A program made the translations under genes and the position numbers. Source: an uncultured Collinsella sp. (GTDB taxonomy: Bacteria > Actinomycetota > Coriobacteriia > Coriobacteriales > Coriobacteriaceae). From it: a stretch of 64,000 bases of DNA. The stretch covers positions 68,927 through 132,926 of the forward strand of contig USQQ01000004.1 of the NCBI GenBank assembly GCA_900556875.1. The letters run 5' to 3'. Positions within the stretch are counted from its first letter, which is position 1. Each line of letters begins with the position of its first letter. Under the pieces are notes generated by a model. It had not been told where the DNA came from. It searched no databases and worked only from the letters and a program-made list of their open reading frames with translations. This document shows, piece by piece, positions 25,598-35,181 of this stretch.

Positions 25598-26602
25598 ATG
25601 GACTGCGATGGCTACCCATGCGTTCCCATGCCGTTGATGTGCACCGCCTTTGTGCCGGGGCAGATTGACGCTGCGGTTGCAGGCATTTCCGACCCCGATT
25701 CACGCGCCATCGCCACGGCAGAAGCGCTGTACTTTCGCGGACAGGCCGCACTCGCCGCCAAGACGGCGCACCCCTATCTTGACGTCACCGATCCCGCGCT
25801 GCGCTATTCCGCATGCTTTATCTGCGGATACGCCAGTCTGTCGCTCAACCGTATCGCCGACGCCCGCCGGTGCCTTGCGGGCATCCTCGATACGCCGGCC
25901 GACGAGGAATCGCCCGCCGTCCACGCCACGCATATCCTGTTCGCCTCGGCCGCGAGCGTCCTGCTGCACTTGCCTTCCCCGTATTCTGCCGAAGAGTTTT
26001 ATCCACTTGCGGCGCACCTACCCGAAGGCCTGCGACTGTTCGCCAGCTACGTGATGGCGCACGCCTTGTATCTGCGCGGCGAATACGGCCGCAGCCTGGG
26101 CATGGCGGAAAACGCCCTAATTATGAAACAGGGAAGCTATCCCATCTCTGAACTGTTCCTGCACCTGGCAGCTTCCATGGCATGCATGAGCCTCAAGGAC
26201 ATCGACGCCGCAAAAGCGCATTTTGGAGCCGCTTGGGACATTGCGCGCCCCGACGGCCTTATCGAGCTCATTGGCGAGCACCACGGCCTTTTGCAGGGGC
26301 TCATCGAGGCATGCCTAAAAACGCAATACCCTGACGACTTCGCACGCATCATCGAGATCACGTACCGCTTCAGCTACGGCTGGCGGCGCATCCACAACCC
26401 CGATTCGGGCGAGGACGTTGCCGACGATTTAACGACCACAGAGTTCACCATGGCCATGCTCGCCTGCCGCGGATGGACCAACGCTGAAATCGCACGCCAT
26501 ATGGGAGTATCGCCGGGCACCGTCAAAAACCGCCTATCCGGCGTATACGCAAAGCTTGGCATCGGCACACGCGCCGAGCTGGTCGCGCACATGTTGCGTT
26601 AG
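25598..26602 (+). CDS. LuxR-family regulator with TPR-like sensor region
   Basis: A 334-residue regulator with a helical repeat region (about 30-265) like that of MalT-type proteins, and a C-terminal LuxR helix-turn-helix (FTMAMLACRGWTNAEIARHMGVSPGTVKNRLSGVYAKLGI). The start chosen is the ATG at 25598 behind GGGAG. The same frame is open for another 780 bases upstream, but that stretch is antisense to guaA. A TACAAT -10 lies near 25556. It precedes the large surface-protein gene by 155 bases on the same strand and is a candidate regulator of it. Confidence 0.85.
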   Translation: MDCDGYPCVPMPLMCTAFVPGQIDAAVAGISDPDSRAIATAEALYFRGQAALAAKTAHPYLDVTDPALRYSACFICGYASLSLNRIADARRCLAGILDTPADEESPAVHATHILFASAASVLLHLPSPYSAEEFYPLAAHLPEGLRLFASYVMAHALYLRGEYGRSLGMAENALIMKQGSYPISELFLHLAASMACMSLKDIDAAKAHFGAAWDIARPDGLIELIGEHHGLLQGLIEACLKTQYPDDFARIIEITYRFSYGWRRIHNPDSGEDVADDLTTTEFTMAMLACRGWTNAEIARHMGVSPGTVKNRLSGVYAKLGIGTRAELVAHMLR

Positions 26603-26757
26603 CGACCGGGCTGCCAAGCGCATCGAACGCGTTCCGGAACCCGGCGCTTCGCTCGATCAATTTGGACATTTTGACCCTTGAACGGCACTACCGCCACGAA
26701 GCGTCTTCTCGCAAAATTGGATTATTTCCACCGATATTTGCGGGATGGGAGCCCAAG

Positions 26758-29700
26758 ATGCTTGATCGCCGTTCGTTACTTGTTGCCGGAGCGTCCTCAC
26801 TAGCGAGCATCATGTTGCCTCGCGTGCCGGGAAGCGAAAATGCCTTCCTGCTGCCGTTCGCGCCCACCGCGGCCTATGCCGACGAAAAAGACCCCTTCAG
26901 GGTGCTCGTTCTCTCGCGCACCATGTTTGGTGTGGTCGTGGTCGACGTCGCCAACAAGAATATGCCCATCAAGGGAGCGCAGGTCACGCTCACGTCGCGC
27001 TACGCCGCAGGCGAGCAGCTCGCCGCCACGACCGATGACGAAGGCACCGCCATCTTTGAGATTGCCTCGCTTTCGGAAGGCTACGTAGACGAGGCAAAGC
27101 TCCTTGACGCGTACGACTTTAACGGCGGCATCTCCATTAGCATGGCGGGCTACCGCGATGTCGAGATTCCCCTTGCGCGTATCCAGGGCGGCACCGCCAT
27201 AACCGCGCCCACGCGTCCGCTTTCCGACGGCGAGCCGTACTTCCGCCAGCTCACATTCGACGAATGGGACATCCAGTACGCTGAAGCCACGTTCATGGCA
27301 TTGCCGAAGGACGACACGGCAAACGAGCAGCCCGATACGCACGCATTTACCGTGCAGGCTCATCTGCCGCAGGGCGGGCAGGCAACATTGCATATCAATA
27401 AAGTGATGCCCGCTGCGGGCAGCTCAACCGAAACCGTCACGCAGATTGGTCAGATCAAGGCCAGCGCATCGAGCGCGGATAATCTGGCGACGTTCACACT
27501 CGAAGACAAGTTCCTCGATGCAGCGTCGAGCCTTCTGGAAGAAGGATGCAAGCTGCGCTTTGTCCTCGACTACCAGGACAAAACCTACACGCTCTCCTCC
27601 CCCATGGCCGTTGTTACCGCGCCGGCGGCAAAGGCGGAATCCGGATCGACCACTATCGTCCCCACCACTATGGACCAAGAGATCACTCCGTTTGATTTCC
27701 CCGCATCGTTTCCCGGCATCGGTGGTAATAAGTTCACGTGCTGGATGCCCTCGTTCCCCATTCTGTTCGATTTCTCGTTTGCCGGGTACGTACTGTTTGG
27801 CGGAGGATACAAACCAGCCAGCTATATGAACGATTCGGGCAACCCTGATCCGGAATACTGGAAGAAATCGCCGCGTGAGTCGGGCGCCAAGCAGGCAAAC
27901 CGCTACCTCGACGAGATGGAGGGGAAGTGGAATCAGTACAAAAGTATGAGTGCCGGTTCGGGCACCGATCCAAGAAACACCAAGCTCCTTCGCCACCATT
28001 GCACGCCGCTGTTCACGATGGATATCGCCACACAGCTGTACGGCTCGCTCGCCTACGATTGGGTGGGCAAAACCTGGGGTAACAACAACGACCCTGCATA
28101 CGGCAATATTAAGGCCCTCTTCCAGGTAAGAACTGACCTCAATTGGACCGAGCAGTTTACCCTAGGACCGGTGCCATTTTTCCTAAACGTCAACCCTTGG
28201 GTGCTGGCGAAGCTGGCGCTCGCTGTGGGTGCCCACACGCACGGCAGCGGCGCGGCGTTTTTCAAGAACATTTCGCTCGACTATTCCAACACGTCGGGCT
28301 CGTTCACCATCCAGATCGGACTTGCCGTCACCTTTGGAGCCGGCGTTGCAGGCGTCGCTTCGTCTGCCGTGCGCGGTGCCGCATCCCTCACGCTGTTCAT
28401 TGGGTACGAGAAGGCAGATGGACACCAGCTTCCGCGGCTGCGCGTGGGTGCAGACGTCGATGTCGATGTGATACTCCAGTTCGTAATGTTCAAGTGGACC
28501 ACCAAGGCTTGGTCGGGGTCGTGGCCCACACTCATCGATTCGTGGAATATGTCGGTGAACAATGACGACCGGTATGTGCCCCAACGCTCTGAGCTGGCAT
28601 TGGGTGGAGATACGCCTTACACGCTGGATGCCTGCTTCGGCACGCCCGGCAACACCGAGGCAGGTGGTGTGCCGCAGTTTATCGCGTCGGCCACCATCGT
28701 CACCAATTCCGAGCTGCTCGCACGCGCCGAGGTTGCAGCCGCCGCGATAAACGTCGCGCCTGTCGTGCGCGATTGGGATCAAGCGGTCACGCGCATTGAG
28801 CTCGAGGCGGATGCAGAAAGCGACGACACGGGACAGGTCGAACATTTCGTCCATGCGCTGATGGAGAACGACGAAAATGCCGCACCGATGTATGAGTACA
28901 CCTACATCGGTCAGTCAACGAACGCCGTTGCGGACCCGAACGCCAATTCTGCCAGCGTGTCGGAGGACGAGCGTGGCGGCATAAAACCCTCGAGCGACAA
29001 CGTGCTGTTTTCCGGCGTGCTCAGCGAAGCCCACATGAAGCTAACGATGATTGCCGGCGTAGAATGCCTGTTCCGTATCGCCTCGGTGCGCTACGGCGAC
29101 AATGGCCGCTCGCGCCTGGTGGTGCACACAAAGGCAAACGGCACGTGGTCCGCTCCCACGCCCGTGGACTTTCCCCTTGGGTTTGGCGAGGGCGACGTGG
29201 AGCGCGACGGCATATTCGATTACGACTTCGACGTGGTGGAATATACGGACGGAAGAGGAAACCAGGACGCCTACGTGCTGCTGGTCTCGGGCGAGCGCCC
29301 CGCCGGCGACAACACCCTTTTCGATACGGCAAGCACAGCCGGCATACTGTCCGTTGTGCGCCTGCGCATAAGCAACGACGGAGTTCGCGTGATATCGCAC
29401 ACGTCGTGGCGCAGCATCTCGCGCGGCCGCCTTCAGGAGGATGGCTACCATTGCCTGCAGTGCCCGCGCATCACGGTAGGCAAGACGCTGGTCGACGGAC
29501 GCCTGTCGGGCGCCTACCTCCACCGCCGCGGAACCACCGCAGAGAAGGCGCTCGGCAGCGAGGCCGAGGTTGCGCTGGAATGCTTTACCCTGTGGTCGGA
29601 TGATTTGGGCGACAGCCTGACGTTCCGCCAAGTTCTTCGCTTTCCGCAAGCACCGTCGAGTATCGAGCTGGGCGAGCCCGAAACTATCAACGGCAAAATG

Positions 29701-31125
29701 GTGGTGCCCGTTGCGTACGAGACCGCAGACGGTTGCGGCTGCGCATCGTACGCCGTGATCGGCCAGTCCATTGCGGGCTGGGGCGTTATGCCACCAGACG
29801 CCACGGTGCCCCATGCGGTGCCGTGGCCACAACATTCGGGCTTTTTGGCCACCGTCAACGAGCAGCTGCAGCATATTACTTGGACGCGAGGCGCATTGGC
29901 ATTTGCAACGCAGCCCGTGGGTGCCGCAGGCTGTGGCCCGGCATCGTTTAGCGTAAGCAACAACGGCAGGTGCGCGCTCTATGTAGAGAACACCGATGGC
30001 AAGGTGGGGCAAACCTACGACGAAGAAGGCAACCCGGTAGCAGTAATGGGCAAGCACTTCCGCATCTTCGTCAGCACCTTGGCAGGCGATCTGTTCACGG
30101 AGCCGTTCGTGATGTGCGAGCTGGACCATCCCGTCGATCAGATAACGACATTTTTGACGTCGGGAGGCATGCTCTCCGCGCTCGCCACGCACATTGTGAG
30201 CGCGGAGAAGAGCGAGGCAGAGCTGCACGGCATCGAAGTGCCTCTGGTGGCGTGTGCCACTCCGACGGGCGCGGTCGCCACCTCGGGCGCGGTGGTGCCC
30301 GGAGCAGCAGGCGAATCCTTCATGGTCACGGTGCGAAACGACGGCAACACTTTGCTGACTGCCGGCACAATCGATCTGTACCGAGAGGGCTCCAGCCAGC
30401 CGTTCTCCAGCGCATCCATCGGATTCGGAGCGAACGCACGCATGGCTTCGATCTACGATCCAGAGCTTGCCGAAGACGCTTCGGCCAACGACATGGCACA
30501 CGTAAAGTACGCGCTCGAGACGCTGGGCGCACGTTTTGCAACGCACCCGCTGGTAGCCGACAACGGCAACGCCGTGCTGGCACCGGGTTGCACGGCACAG
30601 TTCCGCATGAGCTTCGCCATCCCCGAGAGTTGGAGCGACGAAGTGGGCAAACGCGTCACGCTGTATGCGAAGGCGCGTAATCTGGTGGCGCTCGATCCCG
30701 TAACGCTCGAGGAGATCCGACCGGGCGCAAACTCGGCGCTGAGTGCCGTTCTGCACGAGCTTCATGTGCCCGACGCGGCATGCGAACGCTCAGAAGTGCA
30801 GGTCGGCGTATGCGACAGCGCGGATACGACAGGACTTCACGACGCCCCGATGACGGCAGACGGCGATGGTGGCTCGAGTGGCAGCGGTACTGACGAGGGC
30901 GGCGGCTCCGGCGGAAGCAGCTCCGGCAGCGGCAAGGACCACGGCAATAACAAGCGCTCCGGAAAAGCGGGCGCGCTTGCGGGCACGGGCGATGTCAACG
31001 CTGCCCTTACGGCAGCCGCTGCAGCACTCGCCGCGGCAGGCGCGGGCCTCATCGCCTACAGCGCCCGCCGCACGGCGCTCGAAAAAGACGCCGCCAATGA
31101 GGTCAATTCGGATAGGCCTCGCTAG
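26758..31125 (+). CDS. Large Tat-exported, probably sortase-anchored surface protein
   Basis: A 1455-residue surface protein of unknown function. Its N-terminus has a twin-arginine signal (MLDRRSLLVAGASSLASIM) with a likely cleavage after AYA near residue 40. A carboxypeptidase-like/Cna-B-like beta domain may follow (VVDVANKNMPIKGAQVTLTS). The middle is rich in beta-strand text with no motif I recognise. The C-terminus has a Gly/Ser-rich linker, the sortase-like motif LAGTGD, a hydrophobic helix and a charged tail. The start at 26758 is chosen because the RR signal follows it at once. Carbohydrate or host-surface binding would be a guess. Confidence 0.82.
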   Translation: MLDRRSLLVAGASSLASIMLPRVPGSENAFLLPFAPTAAYADEKDPFRVLVLSRTMFGVVVVDVANKNMPIKGAQVTLTSRYAAGEQLAATTDDEGTAIFEIASLSEGYVDEAKLLDAYDFNGGISISMAGYRDVEIPLARIQGGTAITAPTRPLSDGEPYFRQLTFDEWDIQYAEATFMALPKDDTANEQPDTHAFTVQAHLPQGGQATLHINKVMPAAGSSTETVTQIGQIKASASSADNLATFTLEDKFLDAASSLLEEGCKLRFVLDYQDKTYTLSSPMAVVTAPAAKAESGSTTIVPTTMDQEITPFDFPASFPGIGGNKFTCWMPSFPILFDFSFAGYVLFGGGYKPASYMNDSGNPDPEYWKKSPRESGAKQANRYLDEMEGKWNQYKSMSAGSGTDPRNTKLLRHHCTPLFTMDIATQLYGSLAYDWVGKTWGNNNDPAYGNIKALFQVRTDLNWTEQFTLGPVPFFLNVNPWVLAKLALAVGAHTHGSGAAFFKNISLDYSNTSGSFTIQIGLAVTFGAGVAGVASSAVRGAASLTLFIGYEKADGHQLPRLRVGADVDVDVILQFVMFKWTTKAWSGSWPTLIDSWNMSVNNDDRYVPQRSELALGGDTPYTLDACFGTPGNTEAGGVPQFIASATIVTNSELLARAEVAAAAINVAPVVRDWDQAVTRIELEADAESDDTGQVEHFVHALMENDENAAPMYEYTYIGQSTNAVADPNANSASVSEDERGGIKPSSDNVLFSGVLSEAHMKLTMIAGVECLFRIASVRYGDNGRSRLVVHTKANGTWSAPTPVDFPLGFGEGDVERDGIFDYDFDVVEYTDGRGNQDAYVLLVSGERPAGDNTLFDTASTAGILSVVRLRISNDGVRVISHTSWRSISRGRLQEDGYHCLQCPRITVGKTLVDGRLSGAYLHRRGTTAEKALGSEAEVALECFTLWSDDLGDSLTFRQVLRFPQAPSSIELGEPETINGKMVVPVAYETADGCGCASYAVIGQSIAGWGVMPPDATVPHAVPWPQHSGFLATVNEQLQHITWTRGALAFATQPVGAAGCGPASFSVSNNGRCALYVENTDGKVGQTYDEEGNPVAVMGKHFRIFVSTLAGDLFTEPFVMCELDHPVDQITTFLTSGGMLSALATHIVSAEKSEAELHGIEVPLVACATPTGAVATSGAVVPGAAGESFMVTVRNDGNTLLTAGTIDLYREGSSQPFSSASIGFGANARMASIYDPELAEDASANDMAHVKYALETLGARFATHPLVADNGNAVLAPGCTAQFRMSFAIPESWSDEVGKRVTLYAKARNLVALDPVTLEEIRPGANSALSAVLHELHVPDAACERSEVQVGVCDSADTTGLHDAPMTADGDGGSSGSGTDEGGGSGGSSSGSGKDHGNNKRSGKAGALAGTGDVNAALTAAAAALAAAGAGLIAYSARRTALEKDAANEVNSDRPR

Positions 31126-31175
31126 CTCCTAGTTACCTTTGTGAGAGACGCCGACTCGGCTCATCGAACATCAAA

Positions 31176-31209
31176 ATGGGCTGGTTCTGAATACCCAGAG
31201 CCAGCCCAT
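31176..31209 (-). terminator. Terminator after small membrane gene
   Basis: Stem ATGGGCTGG / CCAGCCCAT followed by TTTT on the minus strand, six bases beyond the stop of the 82-residue gene. Confidence 0.8.
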
Positions 31210-31215
31210 TGCACA

Positions 31216-31464
31216 TTAAATGTCGTCTGAGGAGTCGAGTTCTGCCTCGAGCTTGGCACGGCGTCTTTTCGCCGTGAAAAACGTTGCGCACAGGACAGCA
31301 AACGTGGCCGCGAAAATCGTCGCACCGCAGAACACGCCCGTGACCAGGTTCGCCAACCAAAAGACGCTTTCGAGCGGTACGATCTGCGCCTCAGCGATAC
31401 AGCGCATTGCGGCAATAACAAGCGCGAACGCGGCGCTTATGGAAACCATGTCCGCCATCGCCAT
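31216..31464 (-). CDS. Small two-helix membrane protein
   Basis: An 82-residue protein with two hydrophobic segments (about 6-26 and 33-63), a basic cluster TAKRRRAKLE and an acidic tail ELDSSDDI. I do not recognise a family. It is supported by the terminator directly downstream and by membrane-protein composition. The ribosome-binding site is weak, so the start is uncertain. It is convergent with the surface-protein gene. Confidence 0.55.
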   Translation of the reverse strand: MAMADMVSISAAFALVIAAMRCIAEAQIVPLESVFWLANLVTGVFCGATIFAATFAVLCATFFTAKRRRAKLEAELDSSDDI

Positions 31465-31497
31465 GTGGACATAACAATTTCGATTCGCTATTCAAAC

Positions 31498-31586
31498 TTA
31501 CTCGGACAAAACCGACTCGGTTTTGTCCGAGTAAACTCGAGCATAAACTTATTCATGCGATACAATTAACTCGGACAAAACCGAGT
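31498..31586 (+). promoter_or_regulatory. Palindromic operator array before the ATPase gene
   Basis: 31498-31534 is a perfect palindrome with 18-bp arms (TTACTCGGACAAAACCGA) around one base. The same word recurs at 31569-31586 as ACTCGGACAAAACCGAGT, itself dyad-symmetric. A TACAAT -10 lies between them at 31561, so a protein bound here would cover the promoter of the gene starting at 31604. Confidence 0.75.
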
Positions 31587-31603
31587 CGGAAGGAACCGAG
31601 TAA

Positions 31604-32986
31604 GTGGAATTCATTGGCAGGGAGCTTGAACTCGCCCGTATTAAGAATACACTCAATGCGCCCGAGCAGCGCAATGTTCTCATTTACGGAAGGCGTCGCG
31701 TCGGCAAAAGTGAGCTCATCAAGCAGGCGCTAACCGATTTATCGGACGTCGCAACGATCTATTACGAGTGCCGCCAAACCTCCGAGGCAGACAACCTCGA
31801 GAGTCTGTCCGCCCTTGCTGCTGAAGCGCTAAGCTTTCCTCCGCTCGCCTTCACGGGCATCCGCGAGCTCATCGAATTTCTGTTTGCCCAAGCCAAAGAC
31901 AAGAACATTACCCTCGTTCTCGACGAATACCCCTACTTGAGAGATGCGGTTAAAGGCTTAGACAGCATTCTCCAGACCTCAATCGACGCTCGCAGGGAAG
32001 ACTCACGTTTAAACATTGTCCTGTGCGGCTCCTACGTTGAGATTATGAAATCTCTCATCGAGCATGAAAGCCCCCTCTACGGGCGAATTGATCTCGCGCT
32101 TGAGCTTAAGCCCATGGATTACTTTGACGCTGCAAAGTTCTATCCCGCGTTCTCACCCGAGGACAAGGTGCGGCTCTATAGCGTTTTTGGCGGCATCCCC
32201 TTTTACAATCGCCTCATCGATCAGTCCCAAAGCGTACGCGACAATATCATCGAGCTCGTCACAGAACCTGGCGCCCGCTTAGAAAGCGAAGTACCGTCCT
32301 ATCTCAACGCCGAGATCTCGAAGATGACCAACGCCAACGAAGTTTTCGGGGCTCTCGCACAAGGTTACTCCCGTTGGGGGGACGTGCTGGCACAGTCGCA
32401 CGTCTCGAGCGGTCCGGCCATGGCGGACGTACTCGACAAGCTCATGTCACTCGAAATCGTCCAAAAGCGTGCACCCATCAACGACCCTACGAATAAGCGC
32501 AAGTCTGGCTACTTTGTGGTGGACCCACTTTCGCTCTTTTACTATCGCTACGTCTTCCGCAATGCCTCTGCGCGTCAGCTGCTCGACCCGGAAGTCTTCT
32601 ATGATCGTCACGTCTCCCAAGACTTCGAGGAAAACTACACTCCACATATGTTCGAGGAGATCTGCCGTCAATACCTCGTGCGGCAAAACAGGACTGGCAA
32701 GATCGAACCGGCTTTCGATGCCATAGGCAAGTACTGGTACGACGATCCCGCAAACAAAACGAGCGGCGAATTCGATGTGGTAACGCAAGACCCCGAGGGC
32801 TACGCATTCTACGAAGCAAAGTTCCGCAAATCCCCCGTCACGCAAAAAATGGTCGACGAGGAAATCACCCAAGTCGAGGCAACGGGGCTCAAGTGCCATC
32901 GCTACGGATTCTTCTCCCGTTCGGGCTTCGAAGCTGACGAAAGCGATCGAACCGTCTTCATCGACCTGCCGCAGATGTTTGAATAG
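31604..32986 (+). CDS. AAA ATPase with DUF234/nuclease-like C-terminus
   Basis: A 460-residue P-loop ATPase of the 'archaeal ATPase' type. Walker A is YGRRRVGKSEL (about 29-39) and Walker B ITLVLDEYPYL. A winged-helix-like middle follows (KLMSLEIVQKRAPI). The C-terminal region (GEFDVVTQ, then FYEAKFRK) has a D...E-x-K arrangement like PD-(D/E)XK nucleases, as in DUF234. The GTG start follows AAGGA. Such genes are abundant in gut bacteria and archaea and their function is unsettled; toxin or genome-defence roles have been suggested. The operator array upstream suggests tight, possibly self-directed, control. Confidence 0.82.
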   Translation: MEFIGRELELARIKNTLNAPEQRNVLIYGRRRVGKSELIKQALTDLSDVATIYYECRQTSEADNLESLSALAAEALSFPPLAFTGIRELIEFLFAQAKDKNITLVLDEYPYLRDAVKGLDSILQTSIDARREDSRLNIVLCGSYVEIMKSLIEHESPLYGRIDLALELKPMDYFDAAKFYPAFSPEDKVRLYSVFGGIPFYNRLIDQSQSVRDNIIELVTEPGARLESEVPSYLNAEISKMTNANEVFGALAQGYSRWGDVLAQSHVSSGPAMADVLDKLMSLEIVQKRAPINDPTNKRKSGYFVVDPLSLFYYRYVFRNASARQLLDPEVFYDRHVSQDFEENYTPHMFEEICRQYLVRQNRTGKIEPAFDAIGKYWYDDPANKTSGEFDVVTQDPEGYAFYEAKFRKSPVTQKMVDEEITQVEATGLKCHRYGFFSRSGFEADESDRTVFIDLPQMFE

Positions 32987-33138
32987 GACAGACCCCACCC
33001 GCATCCCAAGCATCCATTATCTAATCGAACGATTGTTCGATGGATTTCGTGTTAGGTAGAATCGTCCGAGGCCTGGGCTATGCTACCTTGACTATCTATA
33101 TGACTAAAACGCAGCAAGGGAGCACCGAGAGAGCGAGT

Positions 33139-35136
33139 ATGGCAAAAAACACCGCAAACTATGGTAACGACAGTATCCGCCAGCTCAAGGACGAGGAGCG
33201 CGTACGCCTACGCCCCGCCGTCATCTTTGGCTCGGACGGACTCGACGGTTGCGCGCATGCCGCCTTCGAAATCCTGTCCAACGCCGTTGACGAGGCGCGC
33301 CAGGGCTACGGCAAGCTCATCACCCTCACCGCCTTTCGCGATGGCTCTATTCAGGTAGAGGACAACGGCCGTGGCTGCCCGCTCGACTGGAACCCCTCCG
33401 AGAAGCGCTTTAACTGGGAGCTCGTCTTTTGCGAGCTCTACGCCGGCGGCAAGTACAACAACAACCAGGGCGGCGACTACGACTTCTCGCTCGGCACCAA
33501 CGGCCTGGGCTCCTGCGCGACCCAGTACGCTTCCGAGTACATGGACGTCACGGTTTGGCGTGACGGTAACAAGTACTCTCTGCACTTTAAGAAGGGTAAG
33601 GTCGTCGGCGCCAAAAAGAAGGCGCTCGAGATTGAGCCCAGCGACGAGAACCGCACCGGCACCACCATCAAGTGGCGCCCCGATCTTGAGGTCTTTACCT
33701 CGATCAGCATTCCCCACGAGTGGTACCGCGAGACCATGCGCCGCCAGGCCGTGGTCAACGCCAACGTGACCTTCCGCCTGTGCATCGAGGGCGATGATGG
33801 CGAGTTTACCGAAGAGGACTTTTGCTACCCCAAGGGCATCGAGGACTATGTGCTCGAGAAGGTCGGTGCCGACTACCTCACCGAGCCCTTCTTTATCGAG
33901 GCCGACCGTCGCGGTCGCGACCGCGAAGACCTGCCCGACTACAACGTAAAGATCACCGCGTGCATGTGCTTCTCGCGCACTTTCATGATGCAGGAGTACT
34001 ACCACAACTCATCGTGGCTCGAGAACGGCGGCTCACCCGAGAAGGCGGCCCGTAACGCTCTGACCAGCGCCATCGATGCCTACATTAAGCAACAGGGCAA
34101 ATACAACAAAAACGAGAGCGGCATTAAGTGGCAAGACGTCCAGGACTGCCTGGTGCTGGTGACCAACTGCTTCTCCACCCAGACGTCCTACGAGAACCAG
34201 ACCAAGAAAGCCATCAACAACCGCTTTATCCAGCAGGCCATGACGGCATTCTTTAAGGAGCGCCTCTCGACCTACTTGATCGAGAACAAAGACGCTGCCA
34301 ACAAGATCGTGGAGCAGGTGCTCATCAACAAGCGCTCGCGCGAGAACGCCGAGAAGACGCGCCTGAGCATTAAGACCAACCTGCAGCAAAAGACCGACAT
34401 GGCCAACCGCGTGCAGAAGTTCATCGACTGCCGTTCCAAGGACAAAAACCGTCGCGAGATCTACATCGTAGAGGGCGACTCGGCAGCTGGCGCCATCCGA
34501 ACGTCGCGCGACGCCGAGTTCCAGGGCGTTATGCCCGTCCGCGGCAAGATCCTCAACTGCCTAAAGGAAGACTACCCGCGCATCTTTAAGTCCGACATCA
34601 TCATGGACCTCATGCGCGTGCTGGGCTGCGGTGTGGAGATCAAGGACAAGCGCATCAAGAACCTTGGTGCCTTTGACCTGGACAACCTCAACTGGAACAA
34701 GGTCATTATCTGTACGGACGCCGACGTCGACGGTTATCACATCCGCACGCTCGTGCTCACCATGCTCTACCGCTTGGTGCCCACGCTTATCGACGAGGGT
34801 TACGTGTATATCGCCGAGTCGCCGCTCTACGAGATCAACTGCAAAGAGAAGACCTACTTTGCCTACACTGAGCTCGAGAAAAACGGCATCCTCAAGGAGA
34901 TCGGCGACCAAAAGTGCTCGATCAACCGCTCCAAGGGTCTTGGTGAGAACGACCCTGACATGATGTGGCTCACCACCATGAACCCCGAGACGCGACGCCT
35001 GATCAAGGTGGAGCCCGAGGACGTCACCAAGATGGAAACCATGTTCAACCTTTTGCTAGGCAACGACGAGGCGGGCCGCAAGCGCCATATCTCCGAGCAC
35101 GGCAAGGAATATCTGGACCAGCTGGACCTGCAGTAG
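33139..35136 (+). CDS. Type IIA topoisomerase, ATPase (GyrB/ParE-type) subunit
   Basis: A 665-residue ATPase subunit of a gyrase/topoisomerase IV-type enzyme. The GHKL ATPase motifs are EILSNAVDEARQGYG and VEDNGRGCP, with a GTNGLGSC lid. A transducer follows, then the Toprim motifs IVEGDSAAGAIR and CTDADVDGYHIRTL, and the tail RHISEHGKEYLDQLDL. The ATG at 33139 is used because the upstream extension to 33040 is not family-like. It is 45 bases before the partner subunit gene. It is shorter than canonical GyrB and may be a second topoisomerase besides the main gyrase. Confidence 0.9.
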   Translation: MAKNTANYGNDSIRQLKDEERVRLRPAVIFGSDGLDGCAHAAFEILSNAVDEARQGYGKLITLTAFRDGSIQVEDNGRGCPLDWNPSEKRFNWELVFCELYAGGKYNNNQGGDYDFSLGTNGLGSCATQYASEYMDVTVWRDGNKYSLHFKKGKVVGAKKKALEIEPSDENRTGTTIKWRPDLEVFTSISIPHEWYRETMRRQAVVNANVTFRLCIEGDDGEFTEEDFCYPKGIEDYVLEKVGADYLTEPFFIEADRRGRDREDLPDYNVKITACMCFSRTFMMQEYYHNSSWLENGGSPEKAARNALTSAIDAYIKQQGKYNKNESGIKWQDVQDCLVLVTNCFSTQTSYENQTKKAINNRFIQQAMTAFFKERLSTYLIENKDAANKIVEQVLINKRSRENAEKTRLSIKTNLQQKTDMANRVQKFIDCRSKDKNRREIYIVEGDSAAGAIRTSRDAEFQGVMPVRGKILNCLKEDYPRIFKSDIIMDLMRVLGCGVEIKDKRIKNLGAFDLDNLNWNKVIICTDADVDGYHIRTLVLTMLYRLVPTLIDEGYVYIAESPLYEINCKEKTYFAYTELEKNGILKEIGDQKCSINRSKGLGENDPDMMWLTTMNPETRRLIKVEPEDVTKMETMFNLLLGNDEAGRKRHISEHGKEYLDQLDLQ

Positions 35137-35181
35137 CAGCAAATCGATAACGACGGCCCATAAGAAGTTCAAGAGGAAATC

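Noticed and set aside
29041..30765. 574-codon frame on the - strand
   Set aside because: Antisense to the surface-protein gene; composition typical of a GC-rich shadow frame.
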